DNA of 64,000 bases from Chaetoderma sp. LZ-2023a (Eukaryota > Mollusca > Caudofoveata > Chaetodermatida > Chaetodermatidae), in the NCBI GenBank assembly GCA_034401795.1, contig CM067373.1, positions 90,416,996 through 90,480,995 on the forward strand, written 5' to 3'. Numbering within the stretch: the first letter of the stretch is position 1; every line of letters starts with the position of its first letter. The notes under the pieces were generated by a model. That model did not search any database. It had not been told where the DNA came from and saw only the letters and a program-made list of their open reading frames with translations. This document shows positions 44,281-53,878 of the stretch, piece by piece. Both the position numbers and the translations under genes were made by a program.

Positions 44281-44804
44281 CTCGGTTTATATTTTTTGAG
44301 GAGGTTTTTTCCTCATTACTTATATATTTCACAATTAATTTATGGAAACACCCACTTTTTTGGGCCTGCATCAGTCTTTGCCAATGGGAAGATGATGTCA
44401 GCAGCCGTTTTCAACAAGGTCAGTCTTGTTCATGTGTTGTCCGTTGTTGATTGTATTGTCACGATTACCCGTTATTAATATGGTGATGGTTTGTGTATTT
44501 GTGTGGTTCATTGTTGAGAGTTACGAAAATGGAGTTTTTTCATCTCTGTCCTGTAGTACATGGCACTTGTACGTAGAGAGCGTATAGGACATTGAGGTCA
44601 GTCGAAGCTTCCTCCCAGGAAGGAGGGGGGGGAGCGCATATGACATTCGGTCATCTCTCATACATCGGTGGTGTTATCCGATGGTTAGTCAAATCCTGAC
44701 TGTTTTTTCTTACAGTTTCAGAAGTTTAAGTGCCTTAAACGCAGAAAAGCGTATAGGGATGAGCTGGTCTTTTGACCTCGCCTCCCTCCCGCCAGATTCA
44801 CTTT

Positions 44805-44935
44805 CGAATTCTGGCAATATCAAAAGTATTAGGGAGGTAAGTATACTCTTGAAGTGAAATAAACGAAATCTAGGATTTCTTTTTTCACGAGAGAGTTGAT
44901 ACTTACCTCCCTAGATACGGACCCGGCCTCTCCAC
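44805..44935. repeat. ICR of DIRS copy 4
   Basis: It reads actcttgaagtgAAAtaaacgaaatctagg, the complement of this copy's own right end (cctagatttcgttta) and left end (cacttcaagagt). Both differ from copies 2/3, so the ICR follows its own termini. Confidence 0.9.
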
Positions 44936-44989
44936 CCCACAGAGGCTCGGTCTTCAGGCTCTTAATAGTTGCATGTGTGTCAGCCAATA

Positions 44990-45198
44990 ATCTAGTCAGA
45001 GGAAGTGCTAGTCTGCGCATGCGCGGTGGTGGGGCTGGCATCCGCCGGACTACGCTCTGACTCCCTGCCCAGTAGGGGCACCTAACTGTTTTAAATCTGA
45101 GTGTTTATTGAGTGAAAGCCAATATTTAGCAATATCAAAAGTATTAGGGAGGTAAGTATCAACTCTCTCGTGAAAAAAGAAATCCTAGATTTCGTTTA
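44990..45198. repeat. Right ITR of DIRS copy 4
   Basis: It contains catccgccggac, the exact complement of the left-end variant gtccggcggatg. Copy 6 has the other variant at both ends. Confidence 0.88.
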
Positions 45199-45642
45199 TT
45201 TCACATATAGATTACTGCTCTCTCATCTACTATCATTCAACTGATACATTAGTATACCAGCTGGAAAAACTACAAAAGAGAGCAGCTCGTATAATACTAG
45301 ATGCCCCTTTTAGAGAACCAACTGAACAACTGTATAAACAATTGAATTGGACTACATTGGCTAAGAAAATAAACCTCAAAACAAATAGCATGACTTATAA
45401 AACCCTAAATGACCTTACTCCAAGTTATATTAAGAACTTGTTCAAATATGTAGAAGATACACATTCCCTTAATTTACGTTCAAAAACCTTTGGTCATCTA
45501 CATCTTCCAAAATTTAAATCTTGCTATGGAAAAAAGAGTTACACATATAAAGCAGTTCAACTCTGGAACGCATTACCTCAAAGCATTACACAATTTCCGA
45601 CTCTATCATCATTCTATCATAATATTCAGAAGTATATGATTT
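45199..45642 (+). pseudogene. LINE ORF2 C-terminal fragment (first copy)
   Basis: This is the direct continuation of the LINE at 36320-38162 after DIRS copy 4. It reads HIDYCSLIYYHSTDTLVYQL, then KLQKRAARIILDAPFREP, LNDLTPSYIKNLF and SYTYKAVQLWNALPQSI, the usual C-terminus of CR1/L2-like ORF2. The far end runs into DIRS copy 5 at gatTTT. It is repeated almost exactly at 50278-50721. Confidence 0.88.
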
Positions 45643-45766
45643 CACTTCAAGAGTATACTTACCTCCCTAATACTTTTGATATTGCTAAATATTGGCTTTC
45701 ACTCAATAAACACTCAGATTTAAAACAGTTAGGTGCCCCTACTGGGCAGGGAGTCAGAGCGTAGTC

Positions 45767-46389
45767 CGGCGAATACCGCGTTGCGTGATGCGGAGGAGAG
45801 TGGGAGGGCTTCGATTGCCGCTCTGTCCCACGTCTCCCAGCTGTTACAGGGGGTAGTAACGGCATCCGCATCGCGCCAGCCAAGTCCGGTCACGGTCCAG
45901 CGAGCCATCCAGGATGGTATTAACCTGGCGCTGGACTGTATGACTCGGGCGGTGACCAGGAGTGTCCGGGCAAGACGCACGTTTGCCCTGGACAATCTGT
46001 GCCCGTCTCAGGACCTGTACAATAGGCTACTGCGTACGCCTATGACGGGTCCTGGTCTTTTTTTTGGAGGTGAGGGATGTCGACACCTCCAGGAGACGGT
46101 CACCCTGGTGAATAACCAGAGGGCGCTGCGCGAGCAGTTTGAGGTGCTGCGTCGTGCTAACGTTCGCGCCGCGGCCCCTGTGTCTCGTCCCCTGCAGGCT
46201 CGAGGTGGTGCTGGCCAAGTCAGAGGCCAGCCACCGTCGCAGCGTCGGCCTCGGCCGCGTGCGATTCGGCCAGCAGCGAGGGGGGCGCAGGTTCCTCAGG
46301 CGCTGTCAGCCAGGCAGCCGCCCGCGCACCGAGGTGCGCGCGGGGCGGGGCGGGGCGCGCGAGGATCTGGGCGTGGTTATCGGTCCTGA
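45767..46389 (+). pseudogene. DIRS copy 5 gag remnant
   Basis: Only the C-terminal ~205 codons of gag remain, from ANTALRDAEESGR through the conserved LALDCMTRAVTRSV block to the SGRGYRS end. It is fused upstream to left-ITR sequence by the deletion. It shares with copy 6 an extra TTT in the GPGLFFGGEG stretch. Confidence 0.85.
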
Positions 46390-48454
46390 CGGGACGGTTA
46401 CCGCGGTAAGAACCACTCCGGTGTTTATGGTGACGGAGACAGTGCCGCTCTTGCATGCCTCGTGTCCACCGCGGTCCCTAGGTGGACCGGTGGGAGGCCG
46501 GCTAGCCGACCACATGCAAGAGTGGGAACGGTTAACTCAGGACCGTTTAGTCTTGCGATGGCTTTCCGTCGGGTATCATCCAGAGTGGATGACAGGCCCG
46601 CCGTCGCGACTGTCTCTAGTGCCAGTCTGGACTCCCATTCCGAGAGATCCAGAGCAAAGGTTGTGTATCGAGGAGGAGATAGATTCCCTCGTACAAAAGG
46701 GAGCTATTCAGCCGGCACAAAGGTGTCCGGGCTTCTATTCAACCCTGTTCTTAGTAACAAAACGCACCGGAGGGTGGAGACCGATTCTCAACCTCAAGCC
46801 ATTGAACAAGTTCATCGAGACGCCCAGTTTCAAGATGGAAACGGTGCGCTCGGTGTTGGCGGGGTTGGAGAGGGGGATGTGGACGGCGTCGATAGATTTG
46901 AAGGATGCTTATTTCCACATCCCCATCCACGGGAGTTTCTGTCGCTTCCTGAGATTTGCATTCCAGGGCAGACAGTGGGAATTCAGGGTGTTGCCCTTCG
47001 GAATTTCCACGGCTCCTCGGGTTTTCACCCGTGTGGTTCTTGCGATCACAGCATACCTCCGCAGGAGAAGCATAGCAGTCCACACGTACATAGACGACTG
47101 GCTGTTAAAGGCACACGACAAGGAAGCTTTATCGGCCAATCTGGTGATTGTTTTGAAAACTCTCTCGGATTTGGGCTGGATGATAAATTTCCCAAAATCA
47201 GAGCTGACTCCATCCCAGAGGTTTGTTTACCTGGGAATGTTCTTCGATCTGGAGACGGGATATGTTTATCCTACTCAGGAGAGAGTGCTAAAACTCGTCT
47301 CGTTAATTCAGTCAGTGTGCGACAGTCGTCATGTCCTGGCACGGGTTTACTTGAGAATGCTGGGGTTGATGGTTTCTTTGGAACCAGTCATTCCTCAGGC
47401 CGCCTTACGCAGGCGGCCGATCCAGTTGTTTCTCATGACACAATGGACCCAGAGTACAGGTTCGCTGGACTCGAACGTGTCAGTGTTGGCGCCTCTGATT
47501 CACCACCTGCAATGGTGGTTGCTCACAGAGAATCTCTTGGTGGGGGTTATGCTGACCCCTCCCCACCCTCAGGTGACTGTGTATACAGATGCATCGATGG
47601 AGGGCTGGGGGGCTTGCCTGGAAGAGTCCACGATATCAGGGCTTTGGAATCCGGAACAGTCAAAGGAACATATAAATCTACTGGAGCTAAGAGCAGTAGT
47701 CCTGGGCCTGGAACATTTCTTACAGAAAGTTCAGGGCAAGATTGTTCTCATTCGTTCAGACAACTCAACAGTTGTGACTTACATAAACCGCCAGGGCGGA
47801 ACGAAGTCGCCCAGTCTCTGTATGATGACATGGAGACTGCTTTGTTGGTGTCTGGATCACCAGATTACCTTGAAAGCAGTTCATATTCCGGGAAGGTTAA
47901 ACCTGCTAGCAGACTCATTGAGCCGAAGGATGAGTGTTTTACCCACGGAATGGCAACTAAATCAATGTGTGGCGGATCGTCTGTTCGACCATTGGGGGGA
48001 ACCCAACATCGATTTGTTCGCAACGAAGAAGAATGCGAAGATGACGACGTACGTCTCTCCGATTCCGGATCCAAGCGCTTTCGCAACAGATGCGTTAGCT
48101 ATCAGCTGGGGGAGAATGTATGCATACGCATTCCCTCCAGCAATCCTGATTCCAAAAATTCTTCAGAAAATCAGACAAGAGGAATGCCAAGTGCTTCTGA
48201 TCGCCCCGGATTGGCCAAGCCGATCATGGTATACGGATCTGCTGGACCTTCTGGTCTGCAATCCGGTTCCTCTGCCTCTGATGGACGATATTATCTTCCA
48301 GGGCAAGGTCCTTCACAACAATCCGTCAATGTTCAGATTGACTGCGTGGATGTTGTCAAGGAATCTAGAATTAAGGAGGGCTTTTCTGAGCAAGCAGCCA
48401 TGTTTATGGCCAAAGCCAGGAGGGGGTCAACCTCCAGAGCATATAATTATATAA
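46139..48454 (+). CDS. DIRS copy 5 reverse transcriptase / RNase H (slightly truncated)
   Basis: RT, YIDD, RNase H residues and the DLFATKK/YAFPP region are all present. An A-to-T change near 48452 makes TAA after EHIII, removing the last 22 residues found in copies 4 and 6. That tail overlaps the start of the recombinase domain and may be dispensable. It has the copy 6-type sequence (AHDKEALSANLVIVLKTLSD) rather than the copy 4 type. Confidence 0.85.
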   Translation: MRCCVVLTFAPRPLCLVPCRLEVVLAKSEASHRRSVGLGRVRFGQQRGGRRFLRRCQPGSRPRTEVRAGRGGAREDLGVVIGPDGTVTAVRTTPVFMVTETVPLLHASCPPRSLGGPVGGRLADHMQEWERLTQDRLVLRWLSVGYHPEWMTGPPSRLSLVPVWTPIPRDPEQRLCIEEEIDSLVQKGAIQPAQRCPGFYSTLFLVTKRTGGWRPILNLKPLNKFIETPSFKMETVRSVLAGLERGMWTASIDLKDAYFHIPIHGSFCRFLRFAFQGRQWEFRVLPFGISTAPRVFTRVVLAITAYLRRRSIAVHTYIDDWLLKAHDKEALSANLVIVLKTLSDLGWMINFPKSELTPSQRFVYLGMFFDLETGYVYPTQERVLKLVSLIQSVCDSRHVLARVYLRMLGLMVSLEPVIPQAALRRRPIQLFLMTQWTQSTGSLDSNVSVLAPLIHHLQWWLLTENLLVGVMLTPPHPQVTVYTDASMEGWGACLEESTISGLWNPEQSKEHINLLELRAVVLGLEHFLQKVQGKIVLIRSDNSTVVTYINRQGGTKSPSLCMMTWRLLCWCLDHQITLKAVHIPGRLNLLADSLSRRMSVLPTEWQLNQCVADRLFDHWGEPNIDLFATKKNAKMTTYVSPIPDPSAFATDALAISWGRMYAYAFPPAILIPKILQKIRQEECQVLLIAPDWPSRSWYTDLLDLLVCNPVPLPLMDDIIFQGKVLHNNPSMFRLTAWMLSRNLELRRAFLSKQPCLWPKPGGGQPPEHIII

Positions 48455-49359
48455 TCAACAGATTTGCAGAATGGTGCTCAAAAAGATGTATTGATCCAAT
48501 GGATTCATCTATTCAAGTAGTAGCTGATTTCCTCTGTCACCTCTATGATGCCTATAGCCTCAAGCCTAACTCTATTGCTGGTTATAAGTCAGCATTGATG
48601 TCTGTTATTCCTTGCTTGGCTAAGAGGGGAAGTGATGAAGTAAATACATTAAATGTATTAATTAAAGGCATGGGCAATCTAAGACCAAGGAATCCACCGG
48701 TGATTCCGTCTTGGAGTTTATCGCTAGTGCTTCAAGTACTAGGTGATAAGCCTTTTGAACCACTTAGTTCCATTTCTATGAAACTATTAACACTGAAGAC
48801 TGTGTTTTTAATTGCTGCGGCCTCGGCTAGGCGTAGGAGTGAAATTCATGCCTTATCAGCCGAGGATGACCGTTTTGTGGTTTCAGGGGAAGGCCTTAAG
48901 CTGCTACCTAGGATTAATTTCTTGGCTAAAAATCAGTCGTTGAAATATCCAGGTCAACCTATTATTTTGCCTGCTTTAACTAGATATGATCCTAATTCTA
49001 AAGCATGGTGTCCCGTCCGGGCGCTGCGCCGGTACAAACAACGTACGGCGGAGTGGCGCACCGACAAGTCAGCGTTATGGTTGTCATATATTGAACCCCA
49101 TGGCAGGGCTTCTAAGGACACCATTTCCAGGTGGATTGTTGAATGCATTCAGTTTTGCCATAAATCCGCCACCGGGAAGCAGGTTGACGTGGCCAAGGCT
49201 CACAGTGTCCGCGGCGTAGTGACATCCACTGCCCTATTTAATGGGGTCCCTGTGGATGATATTATGTCGGTGGCTCAGTGGCACTGTGAGTCAAGTTTTA
49301 CAGACCATTATCTCCGTGACACCTCTAATCCTCTCGCCTTGTCGATTTTGAAAAAATAA
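46462..49359 (+). CDS. DIRS copy 5 tyrosine recombinase frame
   Basis: The open frame is 965 codons with the recombinase in the last third. The base change that truncates RT also changes Lys to Ile in AYNY(K/I)INRF, at the start of the N-terminal DNA-binding part. The catalytic set (SARRRSEIHAL, AHSVRGV, QWHCES, FTDHYLRD) is intact. Confidence 0.85.
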   Translation: MSTAVPRWTGGRPASRPHARVGTVNSGPFSLAMAFRRVSSRVDDRPAVATVSSASLDSHSERSRAKVVYRGGDRFPRTKGSYSAGTKVSGLLFNPVLSNKTHRRVETDSQPQAIEQVHRDAQFQDGNGALGVGGVGEGDVDGVDRFEGCLFPHPHPREFLSLPEICIPGQTVGIQGVALRNFHGSSGFHPCGSCDHSIPPQEKHSSPHVHRRLAVKGTRQGSFIGQSGDCFENSLGFGLDDKFPKIRADSIPEVCLPGNVLRSGDGICLSYSGESAKTRLVNSVSVRQSSCPGTGLLENAGVDGFFGTSHSSGRLTQAADPVVSHDTMDPEYRFAGLERVSVGASDSPPAMVVAHRESLGGGYADPSPPSGDCVYRCIDGGLGGLPGRVHDIRALESGTVKGTYKSTGAKSSSPGPGTFLTESSGQDCSHSFRQLNSCDLHKPPGRNEVAQSLYDDMETALLVSGSPDYLESSSYSGKVKPASRLIEPKDECFTHGMATKSMCGGSSVRPLGGTQHRFVRNEEECEDDDVRLSDSGSKRFRNRCVSYQLGENVCIRIPSSNPDSKNSSENQTRGMPSASDRPGLAKPIMVYGSAGPSGLQSGSSASDGRYYLPGQGPSQQSVNVQIDCVDVVKESRIKEGFSEQAAMFMAKARRGSTSRAYNYIINRFAEWCSKRCIDPMDSSIQVVADFLCHLYDAYSLKPNSIAGYKSALMSVIPCLAKRGSDEVNTLNVLIKGMGNLRPRNPPVIPSWSLSLVLQVLGDKPFEPLSSISMKLLTLKTVFLIAAASARRRSEIHALSAEDDRFVVSGEGLKLLPRINFLAKNQSLKYPGQPIILPALTRYDPNSKAWCPVRALRRYKQRTAEWRTDKSALWLSYIEPHGRASKDTISRWIVECIQFCHKSATGKQVDVAKAHSVRGVVTSTALFNGVPVDDIMSVAQWHCESSFTDHYLRDTSNPLALSILKK

Positions 49360-49883
49360 CTCGGTTTATATTTTTTGAGGAGGGTTTTCCTCATTACTTA
49401 TATATTTCACAATTAATTTATGGAAACACCCACTTTTTTGGGCCTGCATCAGTCTTTACCAATGGGAAGATGATGTCAGCAGCCATTTTCAACAAGGTCA
49501 GTCTTGTTCATGTGTTGTCCGTTGTTGATTGTATTGTCACGATTACCCGTTATTAATATGGTGATGGTTTGTGTATTTGTGTGGTTCATTGTTGAGAGTT
49601 ACGAAAATGGAGCTTTTTCGTCTCTGTCCTGTAGTACATGGCACTTGTACGTAGAGAGCGTATAGGACATTGAGGTCAGTCGACTCTTCCTCCCAGGAAG
49701 GAGGGGGGGGGAGCGCATATGACATTCGGTCATCTCTCATACATCGGTGGTGTTATCCGATGGTTAGTCAAATCCTGACTGTTTTTTCTTACAGTTTCAG
49801 AAGTTTAAGTGCCTTAAACGCAGAAAAGCGTATAGGGATGAGCTGGTCTTTTGACCTCGCCTCCCTCCCGCCAGATTCACTTT

Positions 49884-50014
49884 CGAATTCTGGCAATATC
49901 AAAAGTATTAGGGAGGTAAGTATACTCTTGAAGTGAAATAAACGAAATCTAGGATTTCTTTTTTCACGAGAGAGTTGATACTTATCTCCCTAGATACGGA
50001 CCCGGCCTCTCCAC
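49884..50014. repeat. ICR of DIRS copy 5
   Basis: It has the same sequence type as copies 4 and 6 (cttgaagtgAAAtaaacgaaatctagg), with one private change (acttatctcccta in place of acttacctcccta). Confidence 0.85.
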
Positions 50015-50068
50015 CCCACAGAGGCTCGGTCTTCAGGCTCTTAATAGTTGCATGTGTGTCAGCCAATA

Positions 50069-50277
50069 ATCTAGTCAGAGGAAGTGCTAGTCTGCGCATG
50101 CGCGGTGGTGGGGCTGGCATCCGCCAGACTACGCTCTGACTCCCTGCCCAGTAGGGGCACCTAACTGTTTTAAATCTGAGTGTTTATTGAGTGAAAGCCA
50201 ATATTTAGCAATATCAAAAGTATTAGGGAGGTAAGTATCAACTCTCTCGTGAAAAAAGAAATCCTAGATTTCGTTTA
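50069..50277. repeat. Right ITR of DIRS copy 5
   Basis: It carries the catccgccagac variant, as in copy 6 and unlike copy 4, and ends cctagatttcgttta before TTT and the second LINE fragment. Confidence 0.85.
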
Positions 50278-50721
50278 TTTCACATATAGATTACTGCTCT
50301 CTCATCTACTATCATTCAACTGATACATTAGTATACCAGCTGGAAAAACTACAAAAGAGAGCAGCTCGTATAATACTAGATGCCCCTTTTAGAGAACCAA
50401 CTGAACAACTGTATAAACAATTGAATTGGACTACATTGGCTAAGAAAATAAACCTCAAAACAAATAGCATGACTTATAAAACACTAAATGACCTTACTCC
50501 AAGTTATATTAAGAACTTGTTCAAATATGTAGAAGATACACATTCCCTTAATTTACGTTCAAAAACCTTTGGTCATCTACATCTTCCAAAATTTAAATCT
50601 TGCTATGGAAAAAAGAGTTACACATATAAAGCAGTTCAACTCTGGAACGCATTACCTCAAAGCATTACACAATTTCCGACTCTATCATCATTCTATCATA
50701 ATATTCAGAAGTATATGATTT
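50278..50721 (+). pseudogene. LINE ORF2 C-terminal fragment (duplicate)
   Basis: It is near-identical to 45199-45642 at an offset of 5079 bp, with one clear base difference (aaaacactaaat versus aaaaccctaaat). It starts and ends at the same LINE positions, bounded by DIRS copy 5 and copy 6. Two independent LINE insertions cannot explain identical boundaries, so this is a duplication. Confidence 0.9.
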
Positions 50722-50907
50722 CACTTCAAGAGTATACTTACCTCCCTAATACTTTTGATATTGCTAAATATTGGCTTTCACTCAATAAACACTCAGATTT
50801 AAAACAGTTAGGTGCCCCTACTGGGCAGGGAGTCAGAGCGTAGTCTGGCGGATGCCAGCCCCACCACCGCGCATGCGCAGACTAGCACTTCCTCTTTGCT
50901 AGATTAT
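50722..50907. repeat. Left ITR of DIRS copy 6
   Basis: It has variant gtctggcggatg, matching the catccgccagac of its own right ITR, and the shared subfamily marker cagatttaaaacag. Confidence 0.88.
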
Positions 50908-51818
50908 TGGCAGAGAGATCACACATGTCTTTTTGTGCAAAAGCTTTTTCTTACTCTTAAACTGTTTAAGTGGTGTTATTTTGGAGTGATAGTCACTGAT
51001 TTGGATGGCAGGAAGGATCACTTCGCCAAAGGGGGACTTAGGACCTTTAAATCAGGTGACTTCTAGTAAAATTAGCGAGTTTTTCTTCCCGGTGTATTGT
51101 GTTTCCGGGACTCGCGTTTACCGTGATAAGCGCCTTGGTTAGTTGGTTTATGTCAACTCGGTGCTACCTAAGGCTAATTTCTCTTTCTGTTTATGTCCAC
51201 AGGTCTGTATGACGCTAGGTGGTGGCATCACAGCAGCAGAGAGTTAGTTTTCTCTCCACCATGGTTCCATTTCCTACTAACACTGTTAGGTTATCTAACC
51301 AAATGAAAAATTATGTCCAGTGAGTTGGAGGCCTAGTATAACGGTCTTCTCACTTTGCCCTCTTGATCCAATTCCTTCCCCATGAGGTGGAGAGAGTTAA
51401 GAGGCGTGCAGGTGGTGGAGTACTCCGGTTCGTCACGTTGGATGGTTTGTCTATACAAGGTGTCAGGTATCTAGTTATTGATAATGTGGTGATGTTAATT
51501 ATAGTAAGCAAAGGGAGATAATTAACATTTTTGCCAGAAAAGAGTTATCTATGTGTATCTGATGGTTGTGTAGTCGACGTATCCATTCAGCATACAATTC
51601 GTCCTTGCACTTGGATGTTTTGTTGGGATCGAATTTTTCCTGTCACGGGATTAATGACGTCATAATCAGCCTGGCTATGTATTTATCAGCAATTCAAGTC
51701 GCTATGCTGGTTTCTGATGTATATTGATCTTTATGATCGTTTTCCTTCTCTTTGAGTTGGTTTGAGTGTCTAAGCTTAACTAGTTTGCTCATACTCCTCG
51801 TCCTTTGCCCTGTTTCAG

Positions 51819-53878
51819 GGACCGGGTTGCGCGTCCTGTGGACGATTTCTACATGATAAGTTCTGGCCTCATCTTTGCTATCAATGTAGCCCTTGTGGTC
51901 CCTTGGCTAATTGTGACATATGTAAGCACTGGGGGGGCGAGTTAATGTCCGAATTCTTGTGCTTACAGGCGACGGACAAGGTGGTAGAGGAGGAGAAGAA
52001 GAAGAAGCGGAAACGAGAGGTTGTAAGTAGGAAGGGTACGGGGAAGGTCTCGTCCGCGGTGGATATGGAGGCCTTCCGGACCGAGATGTTGGGAGAGATG
52101 AAGAGGACAGTAAAGGATTTGGTTCCAGAGTTGCTTCGTGGTATGCTTCCTGGACCAAATCCTTTACTGTCCTCGTCATCGGCTTCGGAGCAGGTAATCC
52201 CCGCCTCTGGATCGGTTTTCCTTAGACCGCTTCCGTTGTTCGACGATTCAGAGGTGGCCCCATTAGAGGGGCGTTCCACGACCCTGGCAGCAGGCTTATT
52301 GCCGCGCCGAGAGGGGACCGTGGACGGTTGTCGCTGGAACCCGCGGGCTGCTTATCAGTCCAGGGGTATCCGCACGCCGCGGTGGCCAGTACCTCCTATG
52401 GCACCGTTCCTGGTCAGCCCGGGTTAGCTCTCTTTGCTGACCCGGGGTCTAATCTTTCTGACCAGGGTGATGAGGATTACCTGCTAGGGTCGCCGTCTGA
52501 CGACGTGGACATGGATGAAGACGTTTGTGCACCCCTCGTGGGGAATACAGGCGGCTTCTTCCACGGTTTTACTCACCCTGGAGTAGAGTCCGCGGCTCAG
52601 GTGGTGGCCCAGGGCGCTGCTGATGGCCAGCGGTACCGCATACCTCGGCTTGCCGAGGGTGTTGCTGGTGCTGGCCGGGCCCGTGGTGGGGCGGTATATA
52701 CCCCGCGCTCTGCCACGGTGCCTGCTCCTGGTCAAACCAGTGATATTGTCATGCCGGTGCTGTCAGGCCCGCATGTTTTCCCTGGCTTGCCAGGTGTATC
52801 AGCGTACCCGCCGTCAAGCTCTGCTGCTTGCGCTCAGGAGGAAGACGAAGGACCCCGTCTTGTAGAGCGCTCGCAGTTAGCCACGGAGGAGGATTGGTCT
52901 GACGCTTGCCAGTGGTTGGTGAGCGTTAGGCCTGATCTGCCCGTGGAGCAGTCGGCTAGCCAGCGTGACCACAGGCCGTGGTTAGCTGGGAAACCGACTG
53001 CTAACGCTATGCCTTCTCTGCCGCTGGCGGAGCATGTCGTTGACATGTTCAAGGCGGCGGAGTCGTCCATTAAGTCGAGTGGATGTCTCGCGAAGGCCCC
53101 TCGCGAGGTGGCCAGGCGTTGTCGCATCGTGCCCCTGGATTACCAGCGGTACGGTGTGGTACCCAAGCCCAGCGTGGATGACCGCGCGGCTTTGGGTGAG
53201 GATGCGCGGCCAGGCTCCCGTTCTGACACGGGGGTCTTGTGCTCGAACGCGTTGCGTTCGGCGAATACCGCGTTGCGTGATGCGGAGGAGAGTGGGAGGG
53301 CTTCGATTGCCGCTCTGTCCCACGTCTCCCAGCTGTTACAGGGGGTAGTAACGGCATCCGCATCGCGCCAGCCAAGTCCGGTCACGGTCCAGCGAGCCAT
53401 CCAGGATGGTATTAACCTGGCGCTGGACTGTATGACTCGGGCGGTGACCAGGAGTGTCCGGGCAAGACGCACGTTTGCCCTGGACAATCTGTGCCCGTCT
53501 CAGGACCTGTACAATAGGCTACTGCGTACGCCTATGACGGGTCCTGGTCTTTTTTTTGGAGGTGAGGGATGTCGACACCAGGAGACGGTCACCCTGGTGA
53601 ATAACCAGAGGGCGCTGCGCGAGCAGTTTGAGGTGCTGCGTCGTGCTAACGTTCGCGCCGCGGCCCCTGTGTCTCGTCCCCTGCAGGCTCGAGGTGGTGC
53701 TGGCCAAGTCAGAGGCCAGCCACCGTCGCAGCGTCGGCCTCGGCCGCGTGCGATTCGGCCAGCAGCGAGGGGGGCGCAGGTTCCTCAGGCGCTGTCAGCC
53801 AGGCAGCCGCCCGCGCACCGAGGTGCGCGCGGGGCGGGGCGGGGCGCGCGAGGATCTGGGCGTGGTTATCGGTCCTGA
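51819..53878 (+). pseudogene. DIRS copy 6 gag-like ORF (one frameshift)
   Basis: It has the Cys-rich N-terminus (CASCGRF...CYQCSPC...CDICKHW) and a Lys/Arg-rich stretch. It is then shifted by loss of one G at 52268-52271 (four G where copy 4 has five), and afterwards open to the stop at 53878. Near 53575 a 3 bp in-frame deletion (ctc) distinguishes it from copy 5. The single lesion lies in a homopolymer. Confidence 0.8.

Larger units (their letters stand above)
38163..45198 (+). mobile_element. DIRS-type retrotransposon copy 4 (full length), inside the LINE
   Basis: The copy is 7036 bp. The LINE reads ...gcttacatcc-TTT before it and TTT-cacatatagattac after it. Removing the element with one TTT restores an uninterrupted LINE frame (YKAYILS HIDYCSL). 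This fixes both ends and shows there is no duplication beyond the shared TTT. It belongs to the subfamily with cacttcaagag left and cctagatttcgttta right ends. RT/RNase H and YR are intact. Gag is broken by a net 14 bp deletion. Confidence 0.96.
45643..50277 (+). mobile_element. DIRS-type retrotransposon copy 5 (internally deleted)
   Basis: The copy is 4635 bp with both ends present (cacttcaagag and cctagatttcgttta, then TTT). Its left ITR runs only to gtagtccggcg at 45772. There it joins gag at aataccgcgttgcg, so about 2.4 kb (rest of the ITR, leader, most of gag) is missing relative to copy 4. The 3' body is nearly identical to copy 6. It lies between two copies of the same LINE fragment. 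Confidence 0.93.
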
